DNA of 64,000 nucleotides, from positions 186,001 through 250,000 of the forward strand of contig JACJWU010000005.1 of the NCBI GenBank assembly GCA_020636995.1, in the 5' to 3' direction. The DNA comes from Actinomycetota bacterium (GTDB lineage: Bacteria; Actinomycetota; Actinomycetes; S36-B12; UBA10799). The notes under the pieces are model-generated. The model saw only the letters and a list, made by a program, of their open reading frames with translations. It was not told the DNA's origin and made no database searches. Shown here piece by piece: positions 48,350 through 57,362 of the stretch. Made by a program: the position numbers and the translations under genes. Each line of letters opens with the position of its first letter. The stretch's first letter is position 1.

Positions 48350-50725
48350 GTGGTCAGTGACCAGGATGGGCGAAGCGCGCCCTCGGAATGGAAGTACGCC
48401 ATTCCCGTTGCGCTGCTCGCTTTCCTGGGGATCGCACTGACCATCGGGCTGATGCAGTTGCTGCGGCACTACGTGCACCAGGGCGCAGAGGACGTCGCGG
48501 CCGAATCGGTCACTGTGTCCGCCGAGCGTGCCGGACACTCTCTGGGCCGGCTCAACGGCACCTTGTCCGCTGTCACCGGCTGGTTCGCCGTCGACGACAA
48601 CATCTCCGAGGAGGAGTTCAGAGGTTTCGTCCAGCGGGTGGTCTCCGACCGCGACGACCTGCAGGCGATCCAGTTCGCGCCAATGATCCAGGAGTCCGAA
48701 CGGGCAGCACTGGAGCAGCAACTGGCCACCGAGGGGCACTCCGGCCTGATCACCGAAGTCGGCGCCGACGGCATACAGGTGGCCGGTCCGCGCAGCCAGT
48801 ACGCGCCGATCCTCTACACCTATCCCCGCCGGGGCAACGAGAACGTGTACGGCCTCGATGCGCTGGCCCGGCCCCAGACGCAACGGACCATCGAGCGGGC
48901 GCGGGACACCGGACGAACCCAGGTCGGACCGGTGGTGAACATCGTTCAGGAGGGACAGCCCTCGCTTCTGGTGTACGCGCCGGTCTACGCTGCCGAGGCG
49001 CGACCGACGTCGGTGGCGCAAAGGCGGACTCTGTGGCGCGGGATGGCGATGGGCGTGCTACGCGTCGATGACTGGATGTCCGCCGCAGCGATGGAGGTGG
49101 ACGCGGCGGATGTGAACCTGACGCTGGTCGACAGATTCGAAGGCCAGGAAACGGTGGTGTGGACGAACGGCCCGGAGGTCGGCCTCGACGAGATCGGACG
49201 ATGGCCCGCTAAGGCCCGCATCCCGATCGGCCCGGGCCACACGATGGTGCTGTACGGGACCCCGACCGATGCGCTGATCGCGGCACAGGGCGCGTGGCGA
49301 CCCTGGGCGGCCCTTGCGGTGGGTCTGGCCATCACCGCGCTGCTCTGCCTCGCGGTGTGGAAGTGGCTGGACGCCCGACTGATCCGGCGCACGGCCGATG
49401 ATCTGCAGCACGCGACCAACCGCCTCCGCTTCCTCGCTGAACGCGACCCCCTGACCGGCCTGCCACACCGCGACGGTCTTCGCAGTTGGGTCGAGGAATG
49501 GGCGTCGCGCAACCCGGACCGCTCGCTGGCCGCACTGTTCATCGACCTCGACGGGTTCAAGGAGATCAACACGACCTGGGGCCATCCGACCGGTGACCTC
49601 GTCCTTCGTCAGATCGGGCAGCGTCTGAACGTGCTGGGCGGCGACCCCGACTCGACTGTCGCCCGGCTCGGAGGTGACGAATTCGTGGTCGGCCACGCGA
49701 TGGACCGCGGATCCCTGGAAGGCCTGACGACCATGGTCCAGACACTGATCAACGAACCGATCCCGATCGGCGACCGCGACGTGCAGATGACCAGTTCGGT
49801 CGGTATCGCAGTGTTCCCGGAGGACGGCAACAACCTCGACACTCTGCTGACCAACGCGGACATCGCAGTGCGGGCGGCCAAGGAACTCGGCTCGGATTCG
49901 GTGGTCCGCTTCGACCCGGTCATGGCCAGCCGGGGGGCGGCCCAGCGTCAGTTGGCGCGGGCCCTGCGGGTGGCTCTCCGGCGACCCGACGAACACTTCA
50001 TCCTGGAGTTCCAGCCGCAGGTCGACATGCGCACCGGCCAACTCGTCGCCGCCGAGGCCCTCGTCCGGTGGCGAGACGCGACCGGACGCATCGTCCCACC
50101 CATGCAGTTCATCACCCTTGCCCGCGACCATGGCCTGATGAACCGCCTCGGTTCGTGGGTACTCGACAAGTCCTGCGAGACCGTCGCGCAGTGGCGTACG
50201 GAGTGCCCGGCGGTGGTGGCCGTGAACGTGGACACCGCGCAACTGACCGAGGACTTCCCGCAGATCGTCGAGGAGACGCTACGCAGACGCCACCTGCCGC
50301 CGGAGGGCCTGCTGGTCGAGGTGACCGAGACGGCGGCCATGGACGAGGACGCCCAGCGCGAACTCGACCGGGTGCGCGCCGTCGGCGTCAACATCGCGAT
50401 CGATGACTTCGGCACCGGGTTCTCGTCGTTGTCGCGTCTGGCCGACCTCCCTACCCACCAGTTGAAGATCGACCGGGCGTTCGTCAGCGGCCTCGGGGAG
50501 AGCCACGAGTCCTTGGAGATCGTGCGCACGATCGTCGCCCTGGCCCGGGCCTTGAAACTCGAAGTCATCGCCGAGGGCGTGGAGACACCCCGCCAGGCCA
50601 GGATCCTTCTGACCGAAGGCGTGCACATCGCCCAGGGCTATCTGTTCTCGCGACCCGTATCGGCGCAGATGTGCCTGCAGATGTGGCGAACCGGCATCGC
50701 GATGCCGCAGGTCCTGTCGCGCTGA
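48350..50725 (+). CDS. CHASE-GGDEF-EAL membrane sensor for cyclic di-GMP
   Basis: 791 residues from GTG. Membrane helix at about 17-40, extracellular CHASE-type sensor at about 60-290, second helix near 310-335. GGDEF is intact at 441-445 (RLGGDEFVVG), so cyclase activity is likely; no RxxD inhibitory site precedes it. EAL is at 569-571 (AAEALVRW), with DDFGTGFSSL and EGVET also present, so phosphodiesterase activity is possible. The protein could both make and break c-di-GMP under control of an external signal. It diverges from the PLC-like gene. Confidence 0.9.
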   Translation: MVSDQDGRSAPSEWKYAIPVALLAFLGIALTIGLMQLLRHYVHQGAEDVAAESVTVSAERAGHSLGRLNGTLSAVTGWFAVDDNISEEEFRGFVQRVVSDRDDLQAIQFAPMIQESERAALEQQLATEGHSGLITEVGADGIQVAGPRSQYAPILYTYPRRGNENVYGLDALARPQTQRTIERARDTGRTQVGPVVNIVQEGQPSLLVYAPVYAAEARPTSVAQRRTLWRGMAMGVLRVDDWMSAAAMEVDAADVNLTLVDRFEGQETVVWTNGPEVGLDEIGRWPAKARIPIGPGHTMVLYGTPTDALIAAQGAWRPWAALAVGLAITALLCLAVWKWLDARLIRRTADDLQHATNRLRFLAERDPLTGLPHRDGLRSWVEEWASRNPDRSLAALFIDLDGFKEINTTWGHPTGDLVLRQIGQRLNVLGGDPDSTVARLGGDEFVVGHAMDRGSLEGLTTMVQTLINEPIPIGDRDVQMTSSVGIAVFPEDGNNLDTLLTNADIAVRAAKELGSDSVVRFDPVMASRGAAQRQLARALRVALRRPDEHFILEFQPQVDMRTGQLVAAEALVRWRDATGRIVPPMQFITLARDHGLMNRLGSWVLDKSCETVAQWRTECPAVVAVNVDTAQLTEDFPQIVEETLRRRHLPPEGLLVEVTETAAMDEDAQRELDRVRAVGVNIAIDDFGTGFSSLSRLADLPTHQLKIDRAFVSGLGESHESLEIVRTIVALARALKLEVIAEGVETPRQARILLTEGVHIAQGYLFSRPVSAQMCLQMWRTGIAMPQVLSR

Positions 50726-50728
50726 TCG

Positions 50729-51136
50729 CTACTGGGTCTGTGTGATGCAGTAGTTGATCGCCCGACCGGGTTTGAACCCCTCGGAGTACTTCATGAACTT
50801 CTTCCAGGTCACCTTCCGCCAGCCTTTGAGATGACCCTTGACCCACTGACGTGTCCAGGTCCCGTCCTGATTGCCGAACTCGTCCCACGTCGCGACATCG
50901 AACAGGCCGTTGGAGACTGTTCCGGCGAAGCAGAAGTACTCGCTGGAGAACGCCCCTGTGGCGCCCACCACCTGGGTGCGTGCCTTGCTCAGCACGACGA
51001 ACTCGCCGACGTAGAAGTCGTCGACACGCTGGACGTTCCTGACCATGTAGATGTCTTTGCTCTTCGCGGCCTGCGCAGGAACCGCCAAGCCGGACACGGC
51101 AACCGTCACCGCCAACACACCCGCCAGTCGTTTCAT
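50729..51136 (-). CDS. Small secreted protein of unknown function
   Basis: 135 residues with a classic signal peptide (KRLAGVLAVTVAVSGLAVPAQA, cleavage after about residue 23). Mature part about 110 residues, basic and aromatic-rich, with cysteines in EYFCFAG and INYCITQTQ that may form a disulfide. It starts after GGGAGGGTGAG, and a TACCGT box lies further upstream. I do not recognise the family. Confidence 0.75.
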   Translation of the reverse strand: MKRLAGVLAVTVAVSGLAVPAQAAKSKDIYMVRNVQRVDDFYVGEFVVLSKARTQVVGATGAFSSEYFCFAGTVSNGLFDVATWDEFGNQDGTWTRQWVKGHLKGWRKVTWKKFMKYSEGFKPGRAINYCITQTQ

Positions 51137-51228
51137 CTCACCCTCCCTCCATTACCACGGTACGCCCGATCCGCGCCTATCCACCCACCTGCGACAATTG
51201 AGCACATCCCCTAATCCAAGGACCTCAC

Positions 51229-53073
51229 ATGGCTCTGCGCAGCGACCTGCGGAACGTGGCGATCATCGCCCACGTCGACCACGGCAAGACGACCCTGGTC
51301 GATGCCATGCTCTGGCAGTCCGGCGCGTTCCGCGAGAACGCGGACGTGGCCGACCGGGTCATGGACTCGATGGATCTCGAACGCGAGAAGGGGATCACGA
51401 TCCTCGCCAAGCAGACCGCGGTGCGCCATGGCGACGTGACCATCAACATCATCGACACCCCGGGGCACGCGGACTTCGGCGGCGAGGTGGAGCGTGGCCT
51501 CGAGATGGTGGACGGCGTGCTGCTGCTCGTGGACGCATCTGAGGGACCGCTGCCGCAGACCCGGTTCGTGCTGCGCAAGGCACTGGCCAAGCACCTGCCG
51601 GTCGTCCTGGTGGTCAACAAGGTCGACCGTTCCGACGCGCGCATCGCCGAGGTGGTCGACGAGGTGTACGAACTGTTCTTCGACCTCGACGCCACAGAGG
51701 AACAGATCGACTTCCCGGTGGTCTACGCGAGCGCGAAGGCGGGCCGTGCCAGCCTCGACCGGCCCCTGGACGCGACCATGCCGGACTCCCCGGACCTTGA
51801 GCCGCTCTTCGCGGCGCTCGTCCAGACGGTGCCACCGCCGTCCTTCGACCCCGACGCCCCTCTGCAGGCCCACGTCACGAACCTCGATGCCTCGCCGTAC
51901 CTCGGACGCCTGGCGGTCTGCCGGATCCATGCCGGGACGATCCGCAAGGGCCAACAGGTGGTGTGGTGTCGGGCTGACGGCAGCCAGAGCACCGTGAAGG
52001 TCAGCGAACTTCTGATGACCGACGCCCTCGAACGGGTGCCGGTGGACGAGGCAGGTCCCGGCGACATCATCGCGGTGGCCGGCATCCCGGAGATCACCAT
52101 CGGCGAGACGCTCACCGACGTGGACGATCCCCGGCCACTGCCGGTCATTACGGTCGATGAGCCGAGCATCTCGGTGACCATCGGAACCAACACCTCGCCG
52201 CTCGCCGGCGCCGATGGGTCCAAGATGACGGCCCGGCTCATCAAGAACCGGCTCGACTCCGAACTCATCGGCAACGTCTCCCTGCGGGTGGCCGACACCG
52301 GCCGGCCGGACGCGTGGGAGGTGCAGGGTCGTGGCGAACTGCAGCTCGCGGTGCTGGTGGAGATGATGCGCCGCGAGGGCTTCGAGCTCACCGTGGGGAA
52401 GCCGCTGGTCGTCACCAAGGAGATCGACGGGACGCTGCACGAGCCGATGGAGAACGTGACCATCGACATTCCCGAGGACTACGTCGGAGTCATCTCTCAG
52501 TTGATGGGTCTGCGACGTGGGCGCATGGACGACATGACCAACCACGGGACCGGCTGGGTCCGCATGGAGTACACCGTGCCTGCCCGCGCTCTCATCGGAT
52601 TCCGCACCGAGTTCCTCACCGAGACCCGCGGCACGGGCCTGATGCACCACGTGTTCGGGGGCTACGAACCGTGGCACGGCGATCTGCGCACCCGACCGAC
52701 GGGATCACTGGTCGCGGACCGGCGGGGAGCCGTCACCAGCTACGCCTGCTTCAACCTGCAGGAGCGCGGCACGCTGTTCGTCGAGCCCGGCGCGGATGTC
52801 TATGAGGGCATGATCGTCGGGGAGAACGCCCGCGCCGACGACATGGACGTGAACCCCACGAAGGAGAAGAAACTCACCAACGTCCGCTCGTCCACCGGCG
52901 AGGAGTTGGAGCGCTTGATCCCGGCGAGGGTGCTGTCGCTGGAGCAGGCCCTGGAGTTCTGCCGCGAGGACGAGTGTGTGGAGGTCACCCCGCACACGGT
53001 CCGCTTGCGCAAGGTCGAATTGAACGCCGCGCTACGGGCACGGGCGACGGCTCGCCGCAAGGCCCGCGGCTGA
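51229..53073 (+). CDS. typA: Ribosome-associated GTPase TypA/BipA
   Basis: 614 residues, full length. G1 AHVDHGKT at 14-21, switch I EREKGITI at 51-58, G3 DTPGHADF, G4 NKVD. C-terminal domains end in the BipA-specific region VRLRKVELNAALRAR. TypA binds the ribosome and supports assembly and growth under stress and cold. ATG has AAGGAC 5-6 nt upstream. A family A element follows 95 nt after the stop. Confidence 0.95.
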   Translation: MALRSDLRNVAIIAHVDHGKTTLVDAMLWQSGAFRENADVADRVMDSMDLEREKGITILAKQTAVRHGDVTINIIDTPGHADFGGEVERGLEMVDGVLLLVDASEGPLPQTRFVLRKALAKHLPVVLVVNKVDRSDARIAEVVDEVYELFFDLDATEEQIDFPVVYASAKAGRASLDRPLDATMPDSPDLEPLFAALVQTVPPPSFDPDAPLQAHVTNLDASPYLGRLAVCRIHAGTIRKGQQVVWCRADGSQSTVKVSELLMTDALERVPVDEAGPGDIIAVAGIPEITIGETLTDVDDPRPLPVITVDEPSISVTIGTNTSPLAGADGSKMTARLIKNRLDSELIGNVSLRVADTGRPDAWEVQGRGELQLAVLVEMMRREGFELTVGKPLVVTKEIDGTLHEPMENVTIDIPEDYVGVISQLMGLRRGRMDDMTNHGTGWVRMEYTVPARALIGFRTEFLTETRGTGLMHHVFGGYEPWHGDLRTRPTGSLVADRRGAVTSYACFNLQERGTLFVEPGADVYEGMIVGENARADDMDVNPTKEKKLTNVRSSTGEELERLIPARVLSLEQALEFCREDECVEVTPHTVRLRKVELNAALRARATARRKARG

Positions 53074-53168
53074 CGGTCCCGCGCATGGGTGAGCCCGCCG
53101 GCGATCCGGCGGTTCTGTCCGGACAGGCTGGTCATGGTGGCCGGTGCAGGCCGGGTGGTGGTTATCAG

Positions 53169-53323
53169 CACTCCGGTTAGAGAGCGGCATCTTCGTTAGA
53201 GAGCGGCATCCTGGTTAGAGAGCGGCATCCTGGTTAGAGACACGGCACTCCGGTTAGCCCTGTACGGCCGTGGGACTCTAACCAACCAGCCGCCGACTAA
53301 CCAACCTGCCGATCTCTAACCGG
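53169..53323 (+). repeat. Family A palindromic element, locus A4
   Basis: 155 nt, the largest copy: the left half has an expanded run of 19-nt units (GAGAGCGGCATCCTGGTTA and variants) before the core with TACGGCCGT, then CTAACC units and GATCTCTAACCGG. Same orientation as typA and as A2 and A3. Confidence 0.88.
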
Positions 53324-53407
53324 ACGGACCCGACAGATCCTGACGGGCCCTGTGGCGAGGTACCAAACACCGCCGCAGCCGCGTGACCAACCTGTCGGGA
53401 CAGAACG
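53324..53407 (+). repeat. Family A tail sequence, locus A4
   Basis: Shared tail with GACAGATCCTGACGG, CTGTGGCGAGGTACCAAAC, CCGCGTGACCAACC and CGGGACAGAACGG in order. The remaining 100 nt to the DUF2510 gene hold only that gene's -10 box. Confidence 0.6.
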
Positions 53408-53502
53408 GCTCACGGATTCCCGGGGCCCGGTCACCTCGCCGCGTTCGCGAGGCGGACACACGGCAACAAGGTCGCAATCGCGATGCCCCGGAGGATGCCA
53501 AC

Positions 53503-53508
53503 TAGCCT
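53503..53508 (+). promoter_or_regulatory. Leaderless-type -10 box of the DUF2510 gene
   Basis: TAGCCT, 6 nt before the ATG at 53515. Confidence 0.5.
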
Positions 53509-53514
53509 GGAGTC

Positions 53515-54876
53515 ATGACCAACGATGCACCCCAGGCCGGCTGGTACCCGAACCCCGATGGCAGCGGCGGCTTGCGCTGGTGGAGCGGTGTCGGGTGGAC
53601 CGAGTACACACGGCCCAACCCGGCGGGTCAGGAGACGACGGTGCTCGGCGAGGCCGCCACGCCCGCGGCGGAACCCAGCGCGAACGTCGCGGAGCAGCCC
53701 ACGACCCAACTCGGCGAGCCGACGCAGGTGCAGCCCGAGGTCGCACCCACACAGATGGCGGCCTGGCCGCAACCGGGCGGGTCATGGGACCAGCCCGCTG
53801 CCCCGCAGCCGCAAGCGCAATACCCCGGCTACGGGGCCTATGCCCCGCCGGCGCAGACCCCGTTGACCCCAAGTGGCATGCGCCCACTCAGCGGCATGTT
53901 CGGCGACATCGGCAGGATCACTCGCCGCGCGTGGTTCCCGATCCTGGCGATCTCCATCATCATCTGGGGGGCGATCACGGCCATCCTCGCGGTGATCACG
54001 GTTGCGTTGGTCGATGTCAGCGCCCTGCGGCGCGGCCTCGACGAGGTCGGCCGGGCGCTGGAGGCAAACCCCGAGGGCGATTTCACCACCGCCCAGGGTG
54101 AGGCCATCGTCGATGCGTTCTCGCAGGCGTTCAACAGCCTTCCGCCGGCCGGCTGGGCGGTAATCGGTGTGCTGGCCGGGGTCCTGCTCCTGCTGGCGAC
54201 CACCGTTCAGATCGGCGCCGTGAACCGGCTGGCGATGGATGCCGCCGCAGCTGCGCCCATCTCGTGGGGCGCCGCGTGGCGCTCCGGATTCGTTGCGGGA
54301 TTCAGGCTGTTCGGGTACTACCTGCTGATCATGCTGATCACGACCGTCGCCATCATCGGAGTCACCGTCGTGATCGCACTGTCGGCGCAGGTCTCCCCGG
54401 CGCTGGCCATTGTGCTCGGCATCTTCGCCTTCTTCGGGGCCATCGCCGTCTCCTTCTGGCTGACCGGCCGACTCATCCCCGCGCTCGCCCAGGCCGTCGT
54501 GGGCCGCCGCGCCCTGAGCTGGTCATGGCGCGCGACGAAGGGCAAGTTCTGGGCTGTCCTCGGCCGGTACCTGCTGTGGTCGCTGGCAGCATCAGTGGTC
54601 ATCAACGTCATCAGCACCGTGGTCAGCATTCCGGTAGGGGCGCTGTTCCTCGGAACCGCGAGTGCCGCCACCGACCCCGCTGGTCAACTGGGGCTGGCAC
54701 TGACACTCAACCTGTTGCTCCTCCCCTTCACCATGGCGCTTGCCGCGGTCACGATGATCGGCATCGTTCCGATCTGGCGGGATCTGACCGATCATCCCGT
54801 CTACCGGTCGATCGACGAGAACGGCGTACCGGTGTCAACGTCCACCGTCGCGGGTGGATCCGCCCACGGGGGTTAG
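53515..54876 (+). CDS. DUF2510 domain-containing multi-pass membrane protein
   Basis: 453 residues. DUF2510 motif at about 8-32 (AGWYPNPDGSGGLRWWSG, then WTEYT), then a Pro/Gln/Ala-rich linker of about 85 residues and a glycerophosphodiesterase-membrane-like region with about six helices from residue 140 on. DUF2510 modules are common on actinobacterial surface or division proteins. Function unknown. The C-terminus is Ser/Gly-rich. Confidence 0.8.
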   Translation: MTNDAPQAGWYPNPDGSGGLRWWSGVGWTEYTRPNPAGQETTVLGEAATPAAEPSANVAEQPTTQLGEPTQVQPEVAPTQMAAWPQPGGSWDQPAAPQPQAQYPGYGAYAPPAQTPLTPSGMRPLSGMFGDIGRITRRAWFPILAISIIIWGAITAILAVITVALVDVSALRRGLDEVGRALEANPEGDFTTAQGEAIVDAFSQAFNSLPPAGWAVIGVLAGVLLLLATTVQIGAVNRLAMDAAAAAPISWGAAWRSGFVAGFRLFGYYLLIMLITTVAIIGVTVVIALSAQVSPALAIVLGIFAFFGAIAVSFWLTGRLIPALAQAVVGRRALSWSWRATKGKFWAVLGRYLLWSLAASVVINVISTVVSIPVGALFLGTASAATDPAGQLGLALTLNLLLLPFTMALAAVTMIGIVPIWRDLTDHPVYRSIDENGVPVSTSTVAGGSAHGG

Positions 54877-54898
54877 CTCCCGCCAGCGGCGACCCCAC

Positions 54899-54976
54899 AG
54901 CGGTTAGCACTACGGGCAGCGGTGAGCGGTTCTGCCGCCGCCAAAGCGCTAACGGCCGTTCATAGTGCTAACCGCT
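54899..54976. repeat. Family H inverted repeat
   Basis: AGCGGTTAGCACTA (54899-54912) and TAGTGCTAACCGCT (54963-54976) are perfect 14-nt arms; the loop holds AGCGCTAACGG and a CGGCGGC run. It shares the GGTTAG/CTAACC theme with family A but is otherwise unrelated. It lies between two rightward genes. Confidence 0.75.
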
Positions 54977-55035
54977 GCAAGACAGCGGCAGCCCAGTCGT
55001 CGCAGCGGGGATGGACCCACAAGGGGAGGCGTGGG

Positions 55036-55041
55036 TACGGT
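55036..55041 (+). promoter_or_regulatory. Leaderless-type -10 box of the VOC gene
   Basis: TACGGT, 6 nt before the ATG at 55048. Confidence 0.5.
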
Positions 55042-55047
55042 CGAGAC

Positions 55048-55434
55048 ATGCCACGGCCCGTGCACTTCGAGATCCACGCCAGCGATCCGCAACGACTGAT
55101 CGATTTCTACTCCGAGGTGTTCGATTGGCACTTCGAACGGTGGGGAGACGTTCCCTACTGGGTCATCACGACCGGCGAGGAGGAGATGGGAATCAACGGC
55201 GGTCTCACGCAGAGGCAAGGCCGGGCCCCTGCTGGCGACGCACCGATCAACGGCAATGTGTTCGTGGTCGGCGTGGCCCACTGCCAGGGATCGTTCGATG
55301 CCGCGCTGGCGGCCGGCGGCACGCAAGCCCTGCCCGTCACCGACATGCCCGGCGTGGGGATCATGGCCTACGTAAAGGATCCCGACGGCAACGTGTTCGG
55401 GATCATCGAGCCGACGATGCCACCCCAGGACTGA
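55048..55434 (+). CDS. VOC (glyoxalase/bleomycin-resistance) family protein
   Basis: 128 residues with two beta-alpha-beta-beta-beta modules: HFEIHASDPQRLIDFYSEVF and, in the second half, VVGVAHCQGSFDAALAAGGT to VKDPDGNVFGIIEP. Metal-type positions His6 or so and the final Glu are present. Similar proteins are annotated as glyoxalase-like; the substrate is unknown. Confidence 0.88.
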   Translation: MPRPVHFEIHASDPQRLIDFYSEVFDWHFERWGDVPYWVITTGEEEMGINGGLTQRQGRAPAGDAPINGNVFVVGVAHCQGSFDAALAAGGTQALPVTDMPGVGIMAYVKDPDGNVFGIIEPTMPPQD

Positions 55435-55439
55435 GCCCG

Positions 55440-56993
55440 TCAGGTCGGCGGGATCGACCCTGTGGTGATCTCCGCTGTGGTCGCGTCCCGCATGACCTCC
55501 CGGCGGGCGAGCAGATCCGCGACCTTGTCGACGTCCGCGCCGCGTCCTACGACGGCCGCCAGGATCGGCGCGAGATCGGCCCGGTAGTCGTGGCCGATGG
55601 AACGGAACACCCCCGACTGTTGCTGGGCGGCGAACACCAGATCGAAGATGACCTGCCACCAGGTAAGCACCGGAAGCCAGTTCATGTCGTCGGGGATGTT
55701 CCGCCCACGGGGACGGCGGAGCCAGGCCGGATACCGCCAGGCCAGTTCCCCGTCCCATCGCGTCACAGGGTCTGCGTCGTGGTCGATGAACCACAGTTGC
55801 GCGCGTTCATCCCCGCTCATCTGCTGCCACCGGTCGAGGTGCACGACGTCGGGGCTGTGCAGCAGGTCGTTGCGCAACGAGGGCCCACCCGGCGTCCCCA
55901 CGCTGACCAGGGCGGCCACGCCCTCGACCGTGCCGTTCGCGTCGACCCGCGGCGGGGCGATCTGTAGCGCCTCCTGCGCGACCCGCGCCCCGAGGCTCTC
56001 CCCGTACATGAGCACCCGCGGGCCGCCGCCGACGGTCCGCTCGTCGATCCGGTCCAGCAGAAGCCGCACCGTCTGCGCGCCCAGCGAAACGCGCCGCAGC
56101 GACAGCATCGACGGCAGAACCCCGTACTGCACCACGACGCTGGCGCAGTCGCCGCGGGTGAAACACTCGATCGCCTCGGCCGCGACGTAGTCGGCGTAGC
56201 CGGAGCCGGCCGGGCTCATGACGAGCAGGTTCGCCCGCTCGAACGCCCCGAGCCGCTCGAGTTCGCGCATCGCCAAGTCGACCCTCTGCTCGACGGTGTT
56301 CGCACTCTCCAGGCCGATGTACACGCGCAAGGGCTCCATGGCGCGGCCGTCCACCGTGCGGATCTGTTCGGCAGGCGTGCGGAACGACACGAACCGGCGG
56401 CCGTCCCGGGCCAGCGTGGTGTAGGCGACCTCGGAGCCCGGACCTCCCGTCACATACGGATTGTCTGGGGCGTCGGTCAGGGCGGGGTCGGCCCGCAGTC
56501 CCACCCTGCGAAGCGCCTCCAAGGCCATCTTCGCGGCGACCATCCCGGCGGTCCCGAAGACCAGCGCCGACGACCCGGCGAGCGCCGCGGTCCACCCCGC
56601 CGCCGAGCCACCGCGCCGGGCTGCCACCCCATCACCGGCGGCTCGCCCCCACCGTGCGATCGCACCTGGTGCGTGTGCCACCGTCCACCCCGCAGCCGCC
56701 CCGACCGCAACAGCAACTGCCGGGTTCTGCGGCCGCGGATCCCAATCCGGGTACGAGCGGCGCTGTGCACGCACATGGTGGGCGGCCCGCATTCCGGCCA
56801 CGGAGGCCCCGAGGGGCGCCACCCATCGCGCGGCTGGCACCTGCCGCTTCGCGACTGGGCTGGCCAGCAGACCCATGGTGGCCGCACAGGCGGCGGTGAC
56901 CATGGCCTGGTGCTTGGTGGTGCGGGGGACGAGCGTCGGACGCAGCGACTCCACGACCCCTACGGACATTGCCAGCAGGCGAGCGGTCTCCAC
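55440..56993 (-). CDS. Membrane alpha/beta-hydrolase, Abhydrolase_9 family
   Basis: About 517 residues from a GTG; an ATG eight codons further in is also possible. Several hydrophobic segments in the first 160 residues match the N-terminal membrane domain (PF15420). The catalytic domain (PF10081) has the nucleophile elbow GESLG at 331-335, then VSVGTPGGPSLRNDLLHSP and LWFIDHDADPVTRWDG with acid candidates. Actinobacterial members are uncharacterised. It converges on the VOC gene with a 5-bp gap. Confidence 0.8.
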   Translation of the reverse strand: METARLLAMSVGVVESLRPTLVPRTTKHQAMVTAACAATMGLLASPVAKRQVPAARWVAPLGASVAGMRAAHHVRAQRRSYPDWDPRPQNPAVAVAVGAAAGWTVAHAPGAIARWGRAAGDGVAARRGGSAAGWTAALAGSSALVFGTAGMVAAKMALEALRRVGLRADPALTDAPDNPYVTGGPGSEVAYTTLARDGRRFVSFRTPAEQIRTVDGRAMEPLRVYIGLESANTVEQRVDLAMRELERLGAFERANLLVMSPAGSGYADYVAAEAIECFTRGDCASVVVQYGVLPSMLSLRRVSLGAQTVRLLLDRIDERTVGGGPRVLMYGESLGARVAQEALQIAPPRVDANGTVEGVAALVSVGTPGGPSLRNDLLHSPDVVHLDRWQQMSGDERAQLWFIDHDADPVTRWDGELAWRYPAWLRRPRGRNIPDDMNWLPVLTWWQVIFDLVFAAQQQSGVFRSIGHDYRADLAPILAAVVGRGADVDKVADLLARREVMRDATTAEITTGSIPPT

Positions 56994-57065
56994 GGTGCCA
57001 TTGTGGTCTGACTGCACCGCGGAAAGGACTTGCCACCCGCTGCCACGCCGCGCCACTCTCAAGGG

Positions 57066-57362
57066 GTGAGCCGAACACTGACCAGCGACGAGATCGCCAG
57101 ACAGCTTCAGGACCTCCCCGACTGGGCCGGCGACACCGCGTCGCTGCGCCGGGCGGTGGAGTTCGCGGACTTTCCCACCGCCATCGCAGCAGTCGGCGAG
57201 GTGGCCGAGATCGCCGAAGAGATCAACCACCACCCCGACATCGACATCCGCTGGCGCACGGTGACGTTCTCCCTGTCGACCCATTCCGCCGGGGGAGTCA
57301 CCCAACTCGATATCGAGTTGGCGCACAGGATCGACGCCGTCGCGGCATCCTTGGACTCATGA
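57066..57362 (+). CDS. 4a-hydroxytetrahydrobiopterin dehydratase
   Basis: 98 residues from GTG. It recycles the carbinolamine of tetrahydropterin, and in other bacteria the fold also has non-redox roles. The core motif EINHHPDIDIRWRTVTFSLSTH has His55, His56 and His73 as expected. An open extension to 57030 is unlikely. The stop overlaps the WYL gene by 4 nt. Confidence 0.9.
   Translation: MSRTLTSDEIARQLQDLPDWAGDTASLRRAVEFADFPTAIAAVGEVAEIAEEINHHPDIDIRWRTVTFSLSTHSAGGVTQLDIELAHRIDAVAASLDS

Noticed and set aside
51211..52677. 488-codon leftward open frame opposite typA
   Set aside because: TypA has all GTPase motifs in frame on the plus strand. The opposite frame has no domain and is a composition artefact.
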